Positions 59,950-64,000 of a DNA stretch of 64,000 bases are shown here, in pieces; position 1 is the stretch's first letter, and each line of letters opens with the position of its first letter. Source of the stretch: an uncultured Paracoccaceae bacterium (GTDB taxonomy: Bacteria; Pseudomonadota; Alphaproteobacteria; Rhodobacterales; Rhodobacteraceae); NCBI GenBank assembly GCA_951812305.1, contig CATOSB010000001.1:310001-374000 (forward strand), written 5' to 3'. Made by a program: the position numbers and the translations under genes. The notes under the pieces were generated by a model, which saw nothing but the letters and a program-made list of their open reading frames with translations, did no database searches and was not told the origin of the DNA.

Positions 59950-61118
59950 TACCAAGGGTGCTTCAAAATGACTCAGCTATGGATTTTGGGTACCGCCTGA
60001 GGTGCTGAGGTGATTCAAGATTGGCAAAGGAGACCACCGATGCCAGCCAGGATACCGATGCGAGCCGATTTTACCGCCAATGATCTGCGCAAGCTTGCCG
60101 CAGAGAGTTCTGATGCCCGGCAGAGCCGACGGCTTTTGTCGCTTGCCGCTATCGCCGATGGCATGTCGCGTGGGGCTGCGGCCCGCATTGGCGGGATGGA
60201 CCGGCAAACGCTCAGGGACTGGGTGCTCCGTTTCAACGCTGATGGTCCAGCGGGGCTGCTGGATCGGCAGCGAGGAGGCTCGCGATCCCGCCTTGACAAT
60301 GCGCAACTGGATGAACTGGCGGCTCTTGTCGAGACCGGTCCTGATCCTGAAAAGGACGGTGTCGTCCGCTGGCGGCGGGTCGATTTGAAGAATGTGATCA
60401 AGGCGCGTTTTGGCGTCGACTATCACGAGCGCCATGTGGGGCAGATTCTGCACAATCTGGGCTTTTCCCACATCAGCGCACGCCCTCAGCACCCGGGGCA
60501 GGACGTGCAGGTCATTGAGGATTTCAAAAAAACTTCGGCGACAATCTGAAGGAGACGCTTCAGGGGGTGCCGCCGGACAAACCCGTCGAAATCTGGTTCC
60601 AGGACGAGATGCGTCTCGGTCAGAAGAACACCCGCGTCCGCCAGTGGGCACGCAAGGGCACACGGCCCCGCCAGCCCGCCGATCAGCGTTACCAAAATGC
60701 GTATCTTTTTGGCGCCATCTGCCCCGAACGCGGCACCGGCGCGGCGATCATGATGCCAGCAGCCGACACCTATGCGATGCAGCGCCACCTGGAAGAAATC
60801 AGCAAAATTGTCTCCGATGGCGCCCACGCCGTCATCCTCATGGACCAAGCCGGCTGGCACACGACATCCGCTCTGGAAATCCCGCAAAACCTGTCGCTCA
60901 TGTTTCTGCCGCCCAAATCACCAGAGCTGAATCCAACCGAAAACATTTGGCAATATCTCCGCCAGACATGGCTCGCAAACCGGACGTTCGACACATATGA
61001 CGCGATTCTCGACGCGGGGTGCGAGGCCTGGAACAACCTCATCGCAAGACCGCAAACCATCACATCCATCGCAAGCCGCAACTGGGCGAAAGTCGGTCAG
61101 ATTGAATAACCCTTGGTA
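59950..61118 (+). mobile_element. IS630-type element, 1,169-bp copy 3 (tandem)
   Basis: A direct repeat of copy 2, sharing one TTA (59,947-59,949) as junction and ending before TTA at 61,119-61,121. Bases right of it (AACCATCC) complete the original stop codon left of copy 2. Confidence 0.92.
60040..61109 (+). CDS. IS630-family transposase (copy 3), -1 frameshift
   Basis: As copy 2: ATG at 60,040 after AAAGGAG, frame A to 60,549, slippage at the seven-A run near 60,527, frame B to 61,109, DDE motifs unaltered. No difference from copy 2 was noticed. Confidence 0.9.
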
Positions 61119-61169
61119 TTAAACCATCCGGGCGGGGTTGTGCTGCCGGTCCCGGATAGCGGCCCTCTT

Positions 61170-61185
61170 GCGGACCATGGTCCGC
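61170..61185. promoter_or_regulatory. late operator palindrome, site 4
   Basis: GCGGACCATGGTCCGC core followed by T. A -10-like TAGTGT starts at 61,209, exactly 31.5 bp from the centre, as at site 1. Transcription would start near 61,221 and read the DUF2730-terminase-portal operon starting at 61,255. Confidence 0.65.
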
Positions 61186-61254
61186 TGCCCTCGTGCGGCA
61201 AGGCCGGGTAGTGTGGGGCCGAACCGATCCCGACGCTCGGAGCCCGCGCACGCC

Positions 61255-61620
61255 ATGACCATCACGCCCGAACACTGGCAGACCTTTGCCGCCATGGTTG
61301 CCATTCTGGCGCTTTTGAGCGGGGCCGTGGTCTCGCTCCGGCGTCTGGGCTTTCTGCGTCCGCCCGCCCGGCCCCCCGATGCGCAAGGCGCGGTCTCCGA
61401 GCGCCTGGACCGGCATGCCGAGCGTCTGGCGCGACTTGAGGGTGCGGTGGCGGGGCTGGCGAGCCGCGAGGATATTCATCACCTGCAGATGGCGATCGAG
61501 CAGCAGGCCGGGGCCGTGCGCGAGATCCGCGCCTTCATGGCGCGCGACGCGGAGGCCGTCGGGCGGCTTGATGCCGCGATCACCCGGATCGAGGATCACC
61601 TGATGGGAGAGGGCCGCTGA
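61255..61620 (+). CDS. DUF2730 protein (Mu gp25-like)
   Basis: 121 residues. N-terminal membrane helix (FAAMVAILALLSGAVVSL), then coiled-coil HAERLARLEGAVAGLASRED. Typical DUF2730 found upstream of gp26/gp27 in Mu-like phages. The ATG at 61,255 is the start consistent with the mapped operator and -10; longer reading would start inside them. Confidence 0.75.
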   Translation: MTITPEHWQTFAAMVAILALLSGAVVSLRRLGFLRPPARPPDAQGAVSERLDRHAERLARLEGAVAGLASREDIHHLQMAIEQQAGAVREIRAFMARDAEAVGRLDAAITRIEDHLMGEGR

Positions 61621-61919
61621 TGAGCTATGCCTCCACGCTTGAGGAACACCGCCGCCTGGCCCTGCTCACCCATCTGGCGGCCTGCCTGGATTATGCCTCC
61701 AACTCGGAGATCCTGCTGGATGTTCTGAACGGGCTGAGGATCGCGACCGGGCGCGACCGGCTGGTGGGCACGCTGGCCTGGCTGCGCGAGCAGGATCTGG
61801 TCTCGATCGAGGACCACGAGGGCTTCCTGCTGGTCGAGGCAACGGCGCGGGGCGTGGATGTGGCCGAAGGCCGCGCCCGGGTGCCGGGCGTGCGCCGCAC
61901 CGCGCCGAAGGCCCGGTAA
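61620..61919 (+). CDS. Mu gp26-like protein (winged-helix type)
   Basis: 99 residues (EHRRLALLTHLAACLDYASN, SEILLDVLNGLRIATGRDRL, LAWLREQDLVSIEDHEGFLL). The pattern is that of the ArsR-like VpaChn25_0724 family found at this position in Mu relatives. TGATGA overlap with DUF2730. Confidence 0.7.
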   Translation: MSYASTLEEHRRLALLTHLAACLDYASNSEILLDVLNGLRIATGRDRLVGTLAWLREQDLVSIEDHEGFLLVEATARGVDVAEGRARVPGVRRTAPKAR

Positions 61920-62515
61920 TGCCGTCGCGCAGCAAGATCGATCGGCTGCCCGACGCGCTGAAGACGTGGCTGCGTGCCGAACTCAACGCCCGGGGCTACA
62001 GCGATTACGATGGTGTGACCGCCGCGCTGAACGAGCGGATGGCCGAGGCGGGTCTCGATCTTGTAATCAGCCGGACCGGCCTTGGGCGCTGGAGCCAGGC
62101 GCAGAAGAAATACGCCGATATCCAGCGCGAGGCTGACGGATGGGCGCAGAGCTTCCTGAGTGAAGAGGGCGTGGATGCCGAGGCGCATCGGCACCGGGTG
62201 CTGTTTTCGATGTTATCCCACCATGCCTTCCTCACCATGGCCAACGGCCTGACCGAGGGGGACGAGAAAGAGGAGCTCGACTTCGACGCCCGTGACCTGC
62301 ACTTCCTGGGCCGGATGCTGAAAGACCTGATGACCTCCTCCGGCATCCGTGAGGCGATCGGCGAGAAGGAGCGTCGGCGCCTGGCGGAGGCCGAGCGCAA
62401 GGCCGGCGCAGACCGGGCGGTGTCCGCCGCGCGCGGGGCCGGGCTCTCCCCGGAGGTCGCCGCCGCGATCCGCGCTGCCGTCGAGGGCGGCGCACAGGCG
62501 GAGGGTGCCACATGA
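61919..62515 (+). CDS. DUF3486 protein, probable small terminase (Mu gp27-like)
   Basis: 198 residues. Starts MPSRSKIDRLPDALKTWLRA, followed by SDYDGVTAALNERMAEAGLD and GRWSQAQKKYADIQREADGW, the signature of DUF3486. It is thought to act as small terminase subunit that binds phage DNA for packaging. Overlaps the large terminase (ATGA). Confidence 0.82.
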   Translation: MPSRSKIDRLPDALKTWLRAELNARGYSDYDGVTAALNERMAEAGLDLVISRTGLGRWSQAQKKYADIQREADGWAQSFLSEEGVDAEAHRHRVLFSMLSHHAFLTMANGLTEGDEKEELDFDARDLHFLGRMLKDLMTSSGIREAIGEKERRRLAEAERKAGADRAVSAARGAGLSPEVAAAIRAAVEGGAQAEGAT

Positions 62516-63942
62516 GCAACCGCGATCTACTGCCTTACCAGATTGCCTGGGTGACCGACCCGAACCCGGTGGCGGTGATCGAGAAGTCCCGCCGCATCGG
62601 CATCTCCTGGGCCGAGGCCTATCACGCGGTCATGCATGCCGCCGAGGGCCGCGGCGATATCTATTACCTGTCCTATAGCCGCGATATGACCCGCGGCTTC
62701 ATCGACGATTGCGCGGGCTGGGCGAGCGACCTCGGCATCGCCGCCTCGGCCGCCGGTGAGGTGCTGATCAGCGACGAGGGGCGCGATATCCAGGCCTTCC
62801 GCATCGTGACGGCAAAGGGCAAACAGATCCTCGCCATGACCTCCAGCCCGCGGGGGTTTCGCGGCAAGGGCCGTCCGGGCGACGTCGCGGTCATTGACGA
62901 GGCCGCCTTCGTCGACGATCTCGAGGAGGTTCTGAAAGCCGCGCGCGCCTTCACCACCTGGGGCGGGCGTGTGCGCATCATCTCCACCCATAACGGTGAG
63001 GCCTCGCCATTCAACACGCTGGTTCGCGACATCCGCGAGAGGCGTCAGCCCGGAAGCCTGCACCGGGTGACGCTCAGCGACGCGCTCGATCAGGGGCTCT
63101 ATTCCCGTATCGCCGCTGTGACCGGGCAGCCCGACACGGGCGCCGCGCAGGCGGCCTGGGAGGCGGCGATCCGCGCGCAATACGGACGCCACGCGGGCGA
63201 AGAGCTCGACTGTATCCCGTCCGCGGGGGGCGGGGCCTGGATCACATGGGATCTGATCCGCACAGCCGGGCGCGACGCGGCGGGCGATCCCGGCCTGCGC
63301 GGCTCCGGTCCGGTCTATATCGGCGTCGACGTGGCGCGGCGGCGCGATCTCTGGGTGGCGGCGGTGATCGAGGATGCCGGCGACGCGCTCTGGCTGCGCG
63401 AGCTGGTGACGCTGCGCGACGTCTCTTTCTCCGAACAGCGCGCCGAGGTGGCACGCCTGGTGCGTGCCCATCGCCCGCTCAGGATCGCCATCGACCAGAC
63501 CGGCATGGGCGAGGCGGTGGTCGAGCAGCTGGCCGAGGATCACGGGGCCTTCACCGTCGAAGGCGTGCTGATGACTGCGCCGCGCCGGCTTGATGTGGCC
63601 ACGCGGCTCAGAGAGTCCTTCGAGGACAAACGCATCCGTATCCCCGCCGATGATGCCCTGGCGGCCGACCTGCACAGCGTCCGTGCCGAGCCCGGCACCA
63701 CCGGCGCGCCGCGGCTGGTGGCGGATCGCGCGGAGAGCGACGGCCATGCCGACCGGTTCTGGGCGCTGGCGCTCGCGGTCTCGGCCGCCCGCACTGCCAT
63801 CGGACCCTTCGAGGCCTGGACCGACGCGCGCCGCCATGCGGCCTGGTCGGCGCCGGGCAATCCGTTCGGCATACCGGAGTATCATGCCGACAGCGATCTC
63901 GGCGTCCTGCACTCGCCGCTGGCCGCCCTGAGGGGCTGGTAG
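62512..63942 (+). CDS. terminase large subunit (Mu gp28-like)
   Basis: 476 residues. ATPase half: variant Walker A IEKSRRIGISWAEAYHAVMH (about 20-40), Walker B DVAVIDEAAFVDDLEEVL (about 125) and ISTHNGEASPFN. Nuclease half: YIGVDVARRRDLWVAAVIED (about 268), IAIDQTGMGEAV and DRAESDGHADRFWALALAVS. It packages DNA by headful cutting. Overlaps DUF3486 and directly precedes the portal start. Confidence 0.88.
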   Translation: MSNRDLLPYQIAWVTDPNPVAVIEKSRRIGISWAEAYHAVMHAAEGRGDIYYLSYSRDMTRGFIDDCAGWASDLGIAASAAGEVLISDEGRDIQAFRIVTAKGKQILAMTSSPRGFRGKGRPGDVAVIDEAAFVDDLEEVLKAARAFTTWGGRVRIISTHNGEASPFNTLVRDIRERRQPGSLHRVTLSDALDQGLYSRIAAVTGQPDTGAAQAAWEAAIRAQYGRHAGEELDCIPSAGGGAWITWDLIRTAGRDAAGDPGLRGSGPVYIGVDVARRRDLWVAAVIEDAGDALWLRELVTLRDVSFSEQRAEVARLVRAHRPLRIAIDQTGMGEAVVEQLAEDHGAFTVEGVLMTAPRRLDVATRLRESFEDKRIRIPADDALAADLHSVRAEPGTTGAPRLVADRAESDGHADRFWALALAVSAARTAIGPFEAWTDARRHAAWSAPGNPFGIPEYHADSDLGVLHSPLAALRGW

Positions 63943-64000
63943 ATGGCGAAGACCGACATCCCCGCCCGCGCCCCGACCGGCGAGATCGCCGCGCCGGAAG
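63943..64000 (+). CDS. portal protein, first 19 codons (Mu gp29 / DUF935-like)
   Basis: The window ends after MAKTDIPARAPTGEIAAPE. Position right after the large terminase with AGATGG at the stop codon suggests the portal gene of Mu-like phages (DUF935), whose N-termini have this style. Only the start is visible. Confidence 0.55.
   Translation, partial: MAKTDIPARAPTGEIAAPE

Larger units (their letters stand above)
26564..64000. mobile_element. Mu-like transposable prophage (right part runs past window)
   Basis: Starts at TGTAGCGCGACAAAAGTC, which resembles the TG-initiated ends of Mu. It contains homologues of Mu repressor, Ner, A, B, gp16, Mor/C, gp25-29, I/Z, capsid and tail genes. There is no tail sheath gene among those seen, and the tail tube plus long tape measure imply a B3/D3112-like siphovirus. 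At least 37.4 kb including 2.3 kb of IS DNA lies in the window; the other end should follow shortly after the portal region. It disrupts the trb operon. Confidence 0.88.

Noticed and set aside
1..64000. tRNA, rRNA, CRISPR arrays, relaxase or replication origin
   Set aside because: No cloverleaf-like tRNA, rRNA segment or regularly spaced repeat array was noticed in reading, and no relaxase or plasmid replication motif was seen. Absence cannot be proved without a computed search.

Overview
The window is high-GC DNA with alphaproteobacterial, probably Rhodobacterales, character. The signs are strong G/C bias at third codon positions, tightly packed operons with ATGA/TGATG overlaps, and phage genes of the type found in Rhodobacter-related Mu-like phages. 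It joins two mobile systems. Positions 1 to about 26,563 belong to a conjugative element. Positions 26,564 to 64,000 are most of a Mu-like transposable prophage that sits inside that element's transfer operon.

Conjugative part. Genes at 2-15,350 form a type IVb (R64 thin-pilus-like) cluster: secretin end (PilN), PilO, PilP, ATPase PilQ, inner-membrane PilR, pilin PilS, two PilV-like minor pilins and prepilin peptidase PilU. Several exported proteins lie among them, one with a CFI-box C-terminus. An IncP-like mating-pair set follows at 18,960-26,563: TrbD (antisense), TrbB, TrbC, TrbG, a DUF2726 protein, TrbH, TrbE (frameshifted as read), TrbJ and the start of a further gene cut by the prophage. 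Two coiled-coil membrane proteins (DUF1640-like) lie antisense in this half. One IS630-type element (5,175-6,411) sits at the stop codon of the first of these. A second IS630-type element (16,724-17,892) splits a secreted thermonuclease-like gene.

Prophage part. The end at 26,564 starts TGTA and carries two pairs of short direct repeats like transposase-binding sites. The tail and head genes (26,699-41,576) run leftward: tail tip J, NlpC/P60 peptidase, tape measure, a chaperone pair with a -1 slippery site, tail tube, terminator, morphogenesis proteins, major capsid, decoration protein and protease/scaffold. Rightward genes from 41,696 encode an amidase endolysin, an Acb2-like putative anti-CBASS protein, nested spanins, a DUF6765 moron and a Dam methylase. 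A repressor with two S24 domains (46,182-47,597) diverges from a small Cro/Ner-like gene. Early genes follow: MuA, MuB, DUF3164, GemA-like, a DNA methylase and a Mor/C-like activator. Two identical tandem IS630 copies come next, then DUF2730, gp26-like, DUF3486, terminase and the first codons of a portal gene at the window edge. The head module is therefore split, with terminase and portal rightward and protease and capsid leftward, and the control genes lie in the middle instead of at an end.

The most notable new observation is a dispersed palindrome, AGCGGACCATGGTCCGCT. Four copies (41,615; 43,313; 44,787; 61,170) lie upstream of late units. At two sites and in three directions its centre is exactly 31.5 bp before a -10-like hexamer, so it is centred at about -43.5, the geometry known for Mu Mor. 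I propose that it is the operator of the Mor/C-like protein at 57,616. No tRNA, rRNA or CRISPR array was seen.
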